Shown piece by piece: positions 42,523 through 50,846 of a DNA stretch of 64,000 nt. Source of the stretch: Parafrankia irregularis (lineage in GTDB: Bacteria; Actinomycetota; Actinomycetes; Frankiales; Frankiaceae); assembly GCF_001536285.1 (NCBI RefSeq), contig NZ_FAOZ01000003.1, positions 124,001 through 188,000 on the forward strand, given 5' to 3'. A program made the translations under genes and the position numbers. The notes below the pieces were generated by a model that saw only the letters and a list, made by a program, of their open reading frames with translations, had not been told where the DNA came from and searched no databases. Position 1 is the first letter of the stretch. Each line of letters opens with the position of its first letter.

Positions 42523-43350
42523 GGAGTTCCTCCTCCTTGCTATCCCGATACGGCCGCAGACCGCCGCACCGCGCCAGCCCAGGCCAGGCCGCGTCAGGGC
42601 GCGGCGTCGCGGGCGGTGACGGTCGGTCCGGTCGGGTCCGGTCGGGTCCGGTCGAGCTGGGCATGGTGGAGCCGCCGAGCAGCACCGGGGACACACGAGC
42701 GCGCCCTCTCGCGTCGTCGGTCAGGGCAGGTCCGACGACAGCCCACGCGGTTCGATCATGGCGTGAGCATCGCTCGCGGTTTCCGGAAGGGATCTTCTCG
42801 GTGTGAGGAAACTATCGGCTCCCATCACGAGAATCAAACCCCAATCGTGTAGTGCCGACAGGCCAGCACCCAGGAGAGAGGCACCCTATGTGGGCACAGA
42901 AGGCCGGAGAGTCACCTGCCGGTCGGCCGGCAGGTGCCGACACCACCACACCCGCACACCGGCCGCCACGACCAACCCGAGGGCTAGCCGTTCGGCAAGC
43001 CACGCCCCGCCGATGCGGCATAGATCACCCACGTCGGCGGCCGATCCGCCGGGAGTCGGCGACAATGCGGCAATCTTGACTGCCACCGCTGGGATTCCAG
43101 CCACCTACCTGCGAGTCCGCACCCCACCACGGACGGCGCGAGCTCCGGGAGAATCTTCCGCGGGGCTGCGCCGACGGCCACCCTCGGCACCGATCTACCG
43201 GACGTCTTCCGCGACAGATGCACTCGAGGCCGGCGGCGTCAACGGCTACCCAAGGCGAAGTCGGCGCAACTCATCCGGCCGACCGCGACACCAACCAGTG
43301 GTGATGAAGTTCACACTGGCCACCCGAATCAATGCTCTCGCGTACGAGAA
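42523..43350. other. Gene-free stretch upstream of the Liv-type operon
   Basis: About 830 bp with no credible gene. Open frames on both strands are Arg/Pro-rich, lack ribosome sites and resemble no family. The left part must hold the leftward Liv promoter. It contains three perfect 10-bp tandem copies of GGTCCGGTCG (42625-42654). No tRNA, riboswitch fold or mobile-element end was recognised. Confidence 0.6.
42625..42654. repeat. Three tandem copies of GGTCCGGTCG
   Basis: Perfect 10-bp unit repeated three times in the leader region of the Liv-type operon, about 100 bp upstream of the binding-protein start. Probably slippage-derived. Confidence 0.8.
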
Positions 43351-44229
43351 CTACGTTTCCACTATCGGCACGGCCAGCTGGCCCGCGGGCGTGGTCGCGG
43401 GTCCCGTGGGCACGGCCGCAAGCCGACGATGAGTGAGGACGGGGAACTCGGCACGGACCGCCGCGAGCCGTGCCGGGTCGAGCTCCGCCCGCAGCATCCC
43501 CGCCGCGGTGTCACCACGGGCGAGGACCACACCCCACGGATCGACGACAAGGCTCGTGCCGGCCAGCTCAACACCGGAATGGCTGCCGGCCGCGTTGCAG
43601 GCGACCACGAAGACCTGGTTCTCGACGGCTCTGGCCCGCAACAGCAGCTCCCAGTGCTCCAGGCGGGCCATCGGCCAGGCCGACACGACCACGACCAGTT
43701 CGGCGCCGCCGTCGACGAGCAGCCGGAACAGCTCCGGGAACCGAAGGTCGTAGCAGGTGGCGACACCCAGGCCGCCCCACGGCGTGCCCGCCACCAAGAC
43801 CTCGTCGCCGGCGGTGAGCAGTCGCGCCTCCGCCGACTGGTATCCGAACAGGTGGATCTTCCGGTACCGGCCACGGAGGCCGCCGTCCGGCCCGATCACC
43901 GCGGTGGTGTTGTGCAGCGCTCCGCTCTCGCCGCGTTCGACCAGGCTGCCGGCGACGAGATGGAAGCCGCGCCGCGCGGCCGTCGCACGCAACGCCGAGA
44001 CTGCGGGACCGGCCAGCGCCTGGGCATCCGCCTCGTAGCGGTCGAAGTGGAAGTACCCGGTCGCCCACAGCTCGGGCAGCACGACCAGATCCGTCTCGTC
44101 CGGATCGAGGGCCTCCAACGCGGCCAGCACTCGTTCCGTCCTGGCTGGTGTGCTCTCCCCGTCCGGCGAGGCGACCTGCAGGAGCACGGCCCGCAGGGGC
44201 GGCGGGCTCGCCTGATCCGTGCTGACCAC
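43351..44229 (-). CDS. Carbon-nitrogen hydrolase (nitrilase superfamily amidase)
   Basis: About 292 aa with the full catalytic triad: E53 (VVLPELW), K124 (RYRKIHLF) and C159 (VATCYDLRFPE). The superfamily hydrolyses amides or nitriles through a Cys thioester. The context motifs match omega-amidase/deaminated-glutathione-amidase-like bacterial members, but substrate cannot be assigned. Start is GTG 44229. Single gene, divergent from the DUF2510 gene across 178 bp; no obvious partner in the operon sense. Confidence 0.88.
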   Translation of the reverse strand: MVSTDQASPPPLRAVLLQVASPDGESTPARTERVLAALEALDPDETDLVVLPELWATGYFHFDRYEADAQALAGPAVSALRATAARRGFHLVAGSLVERGESGALHNTTAVIGPDGGLRGRYRKIHLFGYQSAEARLLTAGDEVLVAGTPWGGLGVATCYDLRFPELFRLLVDGGAELVVVVSAWPMARLEHWELLLRARAVENQVFVVACNAAGSHSGVELAGTSLVVDPWGVVLARGDTAAGMLRAELDPARLAAVRAEFPVLTHRRLAAVPTGPATTPAGQLAVPIVET

Positions 44230-44407
44230 ATCGGCTCCGTTCGCTCACGTTCCGCGGCCGACACCCTATGTTGATGGCCCAGCCGACCGACAGCGCGCCG
44301 GCGCCGGGCACCGCCGCGCCCCGGACCGGCCCGGCGAGTCCGGCGGTCATCAGTCGGACAGCATCGCCGGTTCCGGTGGAAACGCCGGAGATGGCAAAGT
44401 GGGGCCT

Positions 44408-45379
44408 ATGTCAACACCACCCGGCTGGTACGACGATCCATCAGGGGAACCCGGCACCCGCTGGTGGGACGGCAACGCGTGGACCAGCCACACGCAGCCC
44501 GCGTCGCCGCCGCACCAGCAGGCCACCGCACCGGCACCGCTCGGGCCGGGGACCGCACCGGCGGGCCAGACGCCGGTCCAGCAGCAGCACCAGCAGCAGT
44601 ATGGGCAGCAGCCGTACGGGCAGCCGCCGGCCCAGCAGGTTGCGGCGCAGCAGCCGCCGGGTGGCTGGGGCGGGCCGCAGGGCTACCAGCCTCCGCCCGT
44701 CCAGACCAGCGCCACACCGGAACGGATCCAGCGGCAGGTCCATGAGCGTGCCGGTGTGCACGTGCCCGCGCAGGGCGGCGGCACGTTGTTCAGCGAGCCC
44801 GTCCTTGTCGTCAACCAGAAGACGAAGCTCATCGAGCTGACCAACGAGTACGCCGTCTTCAACCAGCAGGGAACCCAGATCGGCTCGGTCGTGGAGGTCG
44901 GCCAGAGCGCGCTGAAGAAGGCCGTGCGGCTCGTCGGGTCGATCGACCAGTACTTCACGCACCGGCTGGAGGTGCGCGACACCGCCGGGGTTCCGCAGCT
45001 GGTGCTCACCCGGCCGAGGAAGCTGCTCAAGTCAAAGGTCATCGTGGAGCTGCCGGACGGCCGCGAGATCGGCCGCATCGCCCAGCAGAACGTCTTCGGC
45101 AAGATCCGGTTCAGCCTGGAGGCCGACGGCGTGAGCGTCGGCATGATCAAGGCCGAGAACTGGCGGGCGTGGAACTTCTCCATCGTCGACCAGACCGACA
45201 CCGAGGTCGCCCGGGTGACCAAGACCTGGGAAGGCCTGGCGCGCACCCTGTTCACCTCGGCGGACAACTACGTCGTCCAGCTGCACCGCCCACTGCCCCA
45301 GCCGATGCTCAGTCTGGTCGTCGCCTCCGCGCTGACCATCGACACCGCGCTCAAGCAGGATTCCCGAGGCTTCAACTAA
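44408..45379 (+). CDS. DUF2510 and scramblase/LURP-one-like domain protein
   Basis: About 323 aa. The N-terminal DUF2510 motif is clear (PPGWYDDPSGEPGTRWWDG, then WTSHTQ). A Gln/Pro/Gly-rich linker follows (about 40-105), then a scramblase-like tubby-fold domain: LVVNQKTKLIELTNEYAVF, DQYFTHRLEVRDTAGVPQLVL, KSKVIVELPDGREIGRIAQQ, and a C-terminal hydrophobic segment (PMLSLVVASALTIDTAL). These actinobacterial proteins are thought to sit at the membrane; biochemical role unknown. ATG 44408 is chosen at the family start; the upstream frame to 44219 is unsupported. Confidence 0.85.
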   Translation: MSTPPGWYDDPSGEPGTRWWDGNAWTSHTQPASPPHQQATAPAPLGPGTAPAGQTPVQQQHQQQYGQQPYGQPPAQQVAAQQPPGGWGGPQGYQPPPVQTSATPERIQRQVHERAGVHVPAQGGGTLFSEPVLVVNQKTKLIELTNEYAVFNQQGTQIGSVVEVGQSALKKAVRLVGSIDQYFTHRLEVRDTAGVPQLVLTRPRKLLKSKVIVELPDGREIGRIAQQNVFGKIRFSLEADGVSVGMIKAENWRAWNFSIVDQTDTEVARVTKTWEGLARTLFTSADNYVVQLHRPLPQPMLSLVVASALTIDTALKQDSRGFN

Positions 45380-45439
45380 GCAGGTTCACCCCGCGGAGCA
45401 GGTTCATCCCGACCTGTTCCGGATGCCCTCGCCGCCCGC

Positions 45440-45476
45440 GGAGGTTCGGCGCGCCACCACGGCGCACCGAACCTCC
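45440..45476. terminator. Hairpin between convergent genes
   Basis: 16-bp arms GGAGGTTCGGCGCGCC (45440-45455) and GGCGCACCGAACCTCC (45461-45476), complementary at 15 of 16 positions with a 5-nt loop. It lies between the ends of two convergent genes and probably serves both directions. No T tract, as is common in high-GC actinomycetes. Confidence 0.7.
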
Positions 45477-45484
45477 GGCCGCCC

Positions 45485-46072
45485 TCAGGCGGTCTTCGCG
45501 TCGCCGAGCTCGAAACTGAAGCTGGTGCTGTCACCGTCAACACCGTCGACCGTGACGTTCACCGGGTAGCTGGTGGAGTCGGCCGGATCGGTGAGCGTGC
45601 ACTGCAGGGTCGCTCCCGCCTTTGCCCGCAACGCACTCGGGCAGTCGACAGCGAGGTCGGTGCGGTCGAACTGGCTGCCGAAGTTCGTCATGATCTGCTG
45701 TTCGACCTCCTCCTCGCTGACGGCCGTCAGACCGACCAGGTCGAGCCCGAACTTCGTGTCCGCCCCGTCGACGGTGTTGACGGTGACGTTCACCGGGTAG
45801 GTCGTGCCATCCCCTGGATCTGTCAGCTGGCACTGCATCGTCGTGCCCACCTCGGCCCGCAGCGAGTCGGGGCAGTCGACAGCGGGATTCTGGCCCGGGA
45901 ACAGCGCACCGAACTTCGCGACGATCTCCTGCTCGACGTCCCCCGAGGCCACCTCGCGCCCGCCCAGGGAGACCGAGCCCTCACAGCCCACCAGCAGCAG
46001 TGCGGCCAGCAGGCCGCCACCGACCACCGCGAACCGCGCCCCACGCCGAGTGGTCCGGATGTTCCCAGTCAT
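45485..46072 (-). CDS. Lipoprotein with two tandem DUF4333 domains
   Basis: About 195 aa. The signal peptide ends in a lipobox (LLLVGC), predicting anchoring on the outer face of the membrane. Two homologous halves follow: VEQEIVAKFGALF...VDCPDSLRAEVGTTMQCQLTDP (about 45-115) and VEQQIMTNF...VDCPSALRAKAGATLQCTLTDP (about 120-190). Each has a Cys pair (VDCP and QC) likely forming a disulfide, and each ends in YPVNVTV. This matches DUF4333 repeats common in actinobacterial lipoproteins; function unknown. ATG 46072 follows GAAGGGGA. Confidence 0.88.
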   Translation of the reverse strand: MTGNIRTTRRGARFAVVGGGLLAALLLVGCEGSVSLGGREVASGDVEQEIVAKFGALFPGQNPAVDCPDSLRAEVGTTMQCQLTDPGDGTTYPVNVTVNTVDGADTKFGLDLVGLTAVSEEEVEQQIMTNFGSQFDRTDLAVDCPSALRAKAGATLQCTLTDPADSTSYPVNVTVDGVDGDSTSFSFELGDAKTA

Positions 46073-46300
46073 TCCAGTCCCCTTCCCAGTCAGCCGAAAC
46101 TCCCACCGGGATGGATTTCGGCATACGCCGGTCCGGCACCCACGCAGAATGCGCCGGACCGAACCGTCGAAGAATTCGCTGCCAACGGGGCGGAATTTTG
46201 ACCGCGACCCCCACGCGGCGCCCCGTCGTCAAGGTAGCAGGAGATAAGAGGGGTTCAGCCGGTAAAACAATGTCACTACTGCGACAACGGCAAAAGGAAA

Positions 46301-46333
46301 CCGGCAGCCGACATCCTCGCTGTCGGCTGCCGG
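46301..46333. other. Perfect 13-bp hairpin in a divergent intergenic region
   Basis: CCGGCAGCCGACA (46301-46313) pairs fully with 46321-46333 around a 7-nt loop. On the minus strand it is followed by TTTCCTTTTG, like a leaky terminator. Yet it lies upstream of both flanking genes, so a leftward terminator here would only stop antisense or upstream RNA. The rest of 46073-46515 (443 bp) shows no gene. Confidence 0.6.
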
Positions 46334-46515
46334 ATGGACAGGGCGCGCGGGCATTCCGGCCGCCCGCCACGCGTCCAGCGAGGCTCACAGCGACCGCACA
46401 GCCTGCGCACAGCGCGGCCTCGGGTGCGCCCGGCACCCTTCGAAGTGGCAGACACCGGTAACGGGACACGAACGACCGACCCGACCCGACGGACGACATG
46501 CGAAGTGGAGCAATG

Positions 46516-47622
46516 ATGCAGGAGCGCGACCCCGCCAGAAGGCCGATACTCCCGGGGCTGGCGCAGCGCCCCGCCGCGGACGCTGTCGACCAGGACACCG
46601 CCGCCGGCCTCGGCATCCTGGTGAACCGGCGCCGGATGCTGACCTTCCTGGGTGTGGGGGCCGCTTCAGCGGGACTCGCCGCCTGCGGAGGATCGACCGA
46701 CTCGACCGACTCGTCCGGCACCGGCGGCGCCACCGCGGCGAGTTCCAACAGCGCGGAGATCCCTGAGGAGACCGCCGGCCCCTATCCAGGTGACGGGTCC
46801 AACGGGCCCGACGTCCTGGAGCAGGACGGCATCATCCGCAGTGACATCAGAAGCAGTTTCGGTGACGCCAGCGGGACCGCCGAGGGAATCCCGATGACAC
46901 TGGAGCTGACGATCACGGACCTCGCCAACAGTGCCGCGCCGTTCGCCGGAGCGGCGGTGTACGTATGGCACTGCGACCGCGACGGAAAGTATTCGCTGTA
47001 CAGCGAGGGAATCACCGGCGAGAACTATCTGCGCGGCGTCCAGGTGGCAGACGAGAGCGGCGTGGTCCGCTTCACGAGCATCTTCCCGGCCTGCTATTCC
47101 GGGCGCTGGCCGCACATCCACTTCGAGGTGTATCCCGACCAGTCCTCCATCACGGACTCCACCAAGGCGATCGCCACCTCACAGGTCGCGCTGCCGAAGG
47201 AGATCTGCGACGCGGCCTACACCGAGACCGGGTACGAGCAGTCGGTGACCAACCTGGCCCAGGTCACCCTCGACAACGACAACGTCTTCGGTGACGACTC
47301 CGCCGCACGCCAGCTCGGAACCGTGACGGGCAGCGCCACCGCGGGCTACCAGGTCTCGCTCACCGCCGGCGTCGACACGACGACTGCCGCGGGCGGCGGA
47401 GGCCAGGCCGCCGCGGCAGGCGGCTCCGAAGGCAGCGCAGAAGGCGGAGCGGGAGGCGGCCAGCCGGGTGGCTACGGCGCGCCGGGCGGGGCATCCGGCA
47501 ACGGTGGCGGCGCACCTGGCGGACAGCCCCCCTCGGGAGCGCCGGGAGGGCAGGCGGGCTACGGAGCACCCGGCGGACAGCCGCCGTCGGGAGCGCCCGG
47601 CGGGCAGGCCCCGAGCGCCTGA
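46516..47622 (+). CDS. Exported (Tat, lipobox) intradiol ring-cleavage dioxygenase-like protein
   Basis: About 368 aa. A twin-arginine leader (NRRRMLTFLGVGAASAG) runs into a lipobox-like LAAC. The catalytic domain (about residues 85-265) matches protocatechuate/catechol intradiol dioxygenases: PEETAGPYPGDG, AAVYVWHCDRDGKYSLY (Tyr and His ligand region), ENYLRGVQ, and RWPHIHFEVYPD with the His pair. The family uses Fe(III) to cleave catechols; exported members are known but their substrates are mostly undefined. The C-terminal ~80 residues are Gly/Pro/Gln-rich (GAPGGQ repeats). ATG 46516 has GGAG 5 nt upstream; 46498 and 46513 are alternatives. Convergent with the GntR gene. Confidence 0.85.
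   Translation: MQERDPARRPILPGLAQRPAADAVDQDTAAGLGILVNRRRMLTFLGVGAASAGLAACGGSTDSTDSSGTGGATAASSNSAEIPEETAGPYPGDGSNGPDVLEQDGIIRSDIRSSFGDASGTAEGIPMTLELTITDLANSAAPFAGAAVYVWHCDRDGKYSLYSEGITGENYLRGVQVADESGVVRFTSIFPACYSGRWPHIHFEVYPDQSSITDSTKAIATSQVALPKEICDAAYTETGYEQSVTNLAQVTLDNDNVFGDDSAARQLGTVTGSATAGYQVSLTAGVDTTTAAGGGGQAAAAGGSEGSAEGGAGGGQPGGYGAPGGASGNGGGAPGGQPPSGAPGGQAGYGAPGGQPPSGAPGGQAPSA
47512..47609 (+). repeat. 44-bp imperfect tandem repeat in the dioxygenase tail
   Basis: 47512-47555 and 47566-47609 share nearly the same sequence, encoding APGGQPPSGAPGGQ-type units of the low-complexity tail. A size-variable region between strains is likely. Confidence 0.75.
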
Positions 47623-47670
47623 GGCCGCGGGGCCCGGGGCGGTCCGCCGGATCGCCCCAACCGGCAGGTC

Positions 47671-47710
47671 GGACGTCGGGCGGCTGGTCGGGGACGTCGG
47701 GCGGCTGGTC
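47671..47710. repeat. 19-bp direct repeat between convergent genes
   Basis: GGACGTCGGGCGGCTGGTC occurs at 47671-47689 and 47692-47710, nearly abutting. The second copy reaches the stop codon of the GntR gene. No T-tract terminator is seen here. Confidence 0.7.
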
Positions 47711-48461
47711 AGAGATCGGGGCCTGACGACCGGTCGCCGGCGTCGCCGTCCAGCTCGCCACCCGCGGGCGCGGGCGCGGGCCCGCGCAGCAGCGCGGCGC
47801 GCGCGTCATCCAGCGTGTCGGCCACATGCTTGAGCGAGACGGTCACCGCTCGGCCCACATCACGCGCCCGGTAGGCGCTCACCAGTTCGTGGTGGTCGTG
47901 GTCCCCACGTTCCCGCCGCCCGCTGTCGCCCCCGAGCGAGACGCCGACGTAGAGCGTCGACAGATCGGACATCCGGGTCAGGATCTCCAGCAGGTGGGCG
48001 CGCCGGCACGGCGCGATCAGCACCGCGTGGAACCTGCGGTTGAGGTCCACCCATTCGGCCGGGTCGCTGGTGGCCTCCATCGCGGCACCCAGCGCCTCGG
48101 CCTCGGCGAGATCGCTGTTCGTGGCGCGGTCGACCGAGCCCTGCACCGCCGGCGGGGTCAGGCGGGTGCGGATCTCGTAGATCTCCTCGAGCTCGGCGAG
48201 CGTCGGTGAATGCACGGTGGCGCCCCGGTAGGGGTCGAAGTCGACGAGCCCCTCCCCGACAAGGTCCCGCAGCGCCTCCCGCACCGGCGTCACGCTGACC
48301 CGCAGCCGCCTCGCCAGGTCCGCCTGGACGAGCCGGGTGCCGGCCGGCAGCACGCCGATGAGGATCGCACGCCGCAGCCGGTCGATGACGTCCCGGTGCG
48401 TGGTCCGAGCAGTCCCGACCCCGAGGTCGCCCACTGCCGCCATACCGTCCAAGGCCGCCAC
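47709..48461 (-). CDS. GntR-family regulator, FCD (FadR/VanR-like) subfamily
   Basis: About 250 aa. The N-terminal winged helix (about 20-85) is typical: VIDRLRRAILIGVLPAGTRL, QADLARRLRVSVTPVREALR, LVGEGLVDFDPYRGATV. An all-helical FCD ligand domain follows (EIYEIRTRLTPPAVQ, NRRFHAVLIAP, HHELVSAYRARD), with Asp/His positions consistent with metal-assisted binding of a carboxylic acid effector. GTG 48461 has GGGAGAGGGGG upstream. It is divergent from the FAH-RidA-cupin genes across a 418-bp region with an AT-rich dyad. The same motif recurs before the importer and binding-protein genes, so it is the likely regulator of that regulon. Confidence 0.92.
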   Translation of the reverse strand: MAALDGMAAVGDLGVGTARTTHRDVIDRLRRAILIGVLPAGTRLVQADLARRLRVSVTPVREALRDLVGEGLVDFDPYRGATVHSPTLAELEEIYEIRTRLTPPAVQGSVDRATNSDLAEAEALGAAMEATSDPAEWVDLNRRFHAVLIAPCRRAHLLEILTRMSDLSTLYVGVSLGGDSGRRERGDHDHHELVSAYRARDVGRAVTVSLKHVADTLDDARAALLRGPAPAPAGGELDGDAGDRSSGPDL

Positions 48462-48756
48462 GCGACGCCCCCTCTCCCGTGCAAGCGGACGGATGCCATT
48501 TCATATCAGATTTCATGCACCAACAAGCCGTCCGGCGGTGTCGGTCAGGTTACGGGTCAGGTTGTGAGCGATCCGCCTGCGCAGCAGAACGGCTACCCAC
48601 AACCACCCATCCACTGACCCGCCGCCATGCCGGGCTCACCGGGCGCCGCGCCGCCGGCCACCCCGTCTAGTGCCCGGCGGGCCCGGGCGCCAGCACCGCG
48701 AGTCGAGGCGGCGAAGTCGTTCGGACGAAGCCGTGGATCGATCCGACCAGCACATA

Positions 48757-48769
48757 TTATATGATGCAT
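48757..48769. promoter_or_regulatory. Putative GntR operator, site 1 (FAH gene)
   Basis: TTATATGATGCAT lies in an AT-rich island about 110 bp upstream of the FAH start, in the divergent region with the GntR gene. It differs by one base from the site at 58774-58786 and fits the pattern ATnnATnATnnAT, a layout common for FCD-type GntR operators. A TATTAT hexamer overlaps it and could be a -10. Nothing else was recognised in the remainder of 48462-48879. Confidence 0.6.
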
Positions 48770-48879
48770 CGCCATCGGGTACATCGTGCGCGACATCGCC
48801 GTTGACGCCGTTCGAGCCCATCGCGCACCACCGCTTCTGCCATCGCCTTCCCCCACCGTCTTCGCCAGGAGGTCCGTCT

Positions 48880-49800
48880 GTGAGGCTCGCCAGGATCGGC
48901 GCGGAACCGGAACGCTGGGCGCTCGTCGAGGGCGACGGACTCGTCGAGATCGCCGAGACGCTCACCGAGCTCATCGCCGGAGCGGCGCCGACCGCGACCG
49001 GACGCCGGCTCGACCCGGCCCACACCACCCTGCTCGCGCCCGTCTCGGGACACTGCCGCGGGGTGTTCTGCACCGGCATCAACTACACAGCCCACCAGCA
49101 GGAGTCCGCCGAGGCGTTCTCCGCCACGGTGCCGCCGCATCCGATCATCTTCTTCAAGACGGTCTCGGCACTGTGCGGCCCGTACGACGAGCTTCCGCTC
49201 GACCCGGCGGTGTCGCCGGAGTTCGACTGGGAGGGCGAGCTCGGTGTCGTGATCGGCACCGGCGGCCGGGACATCCCGGTGGCGCGCGCACTCGAGCACG
49301 TCTTCGCCTACACGGTCGTCAACGACATCACCGCGCGTGACATCCAGCGCCGTCACCAGCAGTGGCACCTGGGCAAGAACGTCGACGCGGCCACCCCGGT
49401 CGGGCCCTGGCTGGTCACCGCCGACGAGTTCGCCGACGGCGCCCTCCCCGCGGACACCGTCGTCGAGCTGCGGGTGAACGGCGTCGCCAAGCAGCGCGCG
49501 GTCACCGCCGACATGATCTTCGATGTCGCCACCCAGATCTCGGTGATCTCCGCGACGACCGCGCTGCTGCCCGGGGACGTCATCAGCACGGGCACACCCG
49601 CCGGCGTCGGCTTCACCCGCACGCCCCCGGAGTTCCTCGCCGACGGCGACATCGTCGAGACCGAGGTCACCGGGGTCGGTCTCCTGCGCAACGTCGTCCG
49701 GGCCGGGGCGCGCACCCCCGTGACCACCGGCGCCGCCATCTCCCTCACCTCCGCTCCCACCGCCTCCTCCGCCCCCACCGCACGAAAGGTCAGCGTGTGA
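48880..49800 (+). CDS. Fumarylacetoacetate hydrolase (FAH) family protein
   Basis: About 306 aa. Family motifs are FCTGINYTAHQQES, EFDWEGELGVVIG (metal Glu/Asp set), VNDITARDIQRRHQQWHLGK, LPGDVISTGTPAGVG and DIVETEVTGVG. FAH proteins cleave or decarboxylate 2-oxo/2-hydroxy-enoate products of ring cleavage with a divalent metal. GTG 48880 has AGGAGG 7 nt upstream; the frame to 48670 is unsupported. It is the first gene of a three-gene operon with RidA and cupin proteins, downstream of the putative GntR operator. Confidence 0.92.
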   Translation: MRLARIGAEPERWALVEGDGLVEIAETLTELIAGAAPTATGRRLDPAHTTLLAPVSGHCRGVFCTGINYTAHQQESAEAFSATVPPHPIIFFKTVSALCGPYDELPLDPAVSPEFDWEGELGVVIGTGGRDIPVARALEHVFAYTVVNDITARDIQRRHQQWHLGKNVDAATPVGPWLVTADEFADGALPADTVVELRVNGVAKQRAVTADMIFDVATQISVISATTALLPGDVISTGTPAGVGFTRTPPEFLADGDIVETEVTGVGLLRNVVRAGARTPVTTGAAISLTSAPTASSAPTARKVSV

Positions 49801-50321
49801 TGAGCGTCGACAGCGCCACCGCCGAGCAGACTCCGCCCGTCGCGGTGCCGGCCCATCGCCCCGTGGACGCCGTCACCGTCGGGCTGCCCTCGCTCGGGCT
49901 GTACAGCCACGCCGTGCGCGCACCCCGGGACCACCAGCTCGTCTGCGTGAGCGGGCAGCTCAGCGTCACCCCGGACGGCGTCTCGGTCGGCGTGGGCGAC
50001 TTCGACACCCAGATGCGCACCGTCCTGGGCAACCTGCGGTCCGTGCTGGCCAGCGCCGGCGCGGCCCCGACGGACCTGCTCAAGATGACGACCTATCTGG
50101 TGAGTGCCGACCTGATCGACGACTTCTACCGGGTGCGCGAGACCGTCTTCGCGGACTGGTTCCCCGACGGGGTCTTCCCGGGGAACACCCTGCTCGTGGT
50201 GTCCCGCCTGGTTCGGCCCGAGTTCCTCATCGAGATCGAGGCACTCGCCGTCGCTCCGGACTCCCCCGGGCCGGCCACGACCGGGCCAGGCGCCCCGGCC
50301 CAGGCGAGCACCGATGCCTGA
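49800..50321 (+). CDS. RidA/YjgF-family enamine-imine deaminase
   Basis: About 173 aa. RidA signatures are YSHAVRAPRDHQLVCVSGQL, DFDTQMRTVLGNLRSVLASAG, LLKMTTYLVS and the end FLIEIEALAV. RidA proteins hydrolyse reactive enamines/imines; a subgroup are 2-aminomuconate deaminases in aromatic catabolism. The usual near-C-terminal Arg region appears as RLVRPEFLIEIE. ATG 49800 overlaps the FAH stop (TGATG). The N-terminal and C-terminal tails are longer than in housekeeping RidA, favouring a pathway-specific role. Confidence 0.88.
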   Translation: MSVDSATAEQTPPVAVPAHRPVDAVTVGLPSLGLYSHAVRAPRDHQLVCVSGQLSVTPDGVSVGVGDFDTQMRTVLGNLRSVLASAGAAPTDLLKMTTYLVSADLIDDFYRVRETVFADWFPDGVFPGNTLLVVSRLVRPEFLIEIEALAVAPDSPGPATTGPGAPAQASTDA

Positions 50322-50721
50322 GCCGGTCGTCACCGAGTTTCCCAGCGGCTGCCGGGTGGTCTCAGGAGGCCTCGAGGCCGACAACTCCGCCGCCGCGGCC
50401 GGCGGCTCCGGGGGCCTCGCCAGGGGCAGCGCCCTGTCGGAGGGCGGCATGTGGCTGGGGATCAGTGAGCTGCCCGCCGGCCATGCCTCGACGCTGCACC
50501 ATCACGACGGCCAGACCACCATCGTCTACCTGGTCCGCGGCGAGATGACCTTCCTGGTCGAGCGCGGGGACGGCGGGACGGACGAGTTCACCGCGCGGGC
50601 CGGCGAGATCACCGCGATTCCGGGTGGTCTGCGTCATCGCGAGGAGAACCGCGGAACGGGTCCGTGCCTGTGCGTGGTGGTGCGCAACGCCGACCAGCCG
50701 CGGGTGGTGAACCTCGAGTAG
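50314..50721 (+). CDS. Small cupin-domain protein
   Basis: About 135 aa, a single cupin barrel. Motif 1 is GHASTLHHHDGQTTIVYLVRGE with three His residues and motif 2 is AGEITAIPGGLRHREEN, consistent with a metal site. Function cannot be assigned; small cupins in catabolic operons act as isomerases, sensors or dioxygenases. Overlaps the RidA gene by 8 bp, so it is co-translated. The 125-bp gap to the next gene holds the second operator-like site. Confidence 0.82.
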   Translation: MPEPVVTEFPSGCRVVSGGLEADNSAAAAGGSGGLARGSALSEGGMWLGISELPAGHASTLHHHDGQTTIVYLVRGEMTFLVERGDGGTDEFTARAGEITAIPGGLRHREENRGTGPCLCVVVRNADQPRVVNLE

Positions 50722-50818
50722 CCGTCGTGCGGGCGTCCTGTCACCGCATCACGACCCGTCCAGCAGATCGGACTTTCTTCACGAACAGGCAACGATCCGG
50801 AAACTCTGCACCCGGATC

Positions 50819-50831
50819 ATATATGAAACAT
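50819..50831. promoter_or_regulatory. Putative GntR operator, site 2 (importer genes)
   Basis: ATATATGAAACAT lies 16 bp before the start of the first importer permease and matches the 58774 site at 11 of 13 positions. It is the only AT-rich patch in the cupin-permease gap. Repressor bound here would block transcription or initiation of the importer operon. Confidence 0.55.
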
Positions 50832-50846
50832 CGTGAAGGAGGTCTC

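Noticed and set aside
42803-43432. A 209-residue plus-strand open frame in the gap before the nitrilase gene
   Set aside because: Arg/Pro/Ser-rich, no family resemblance, no ribosome site, and it overlaps the nitrilase 3' end.
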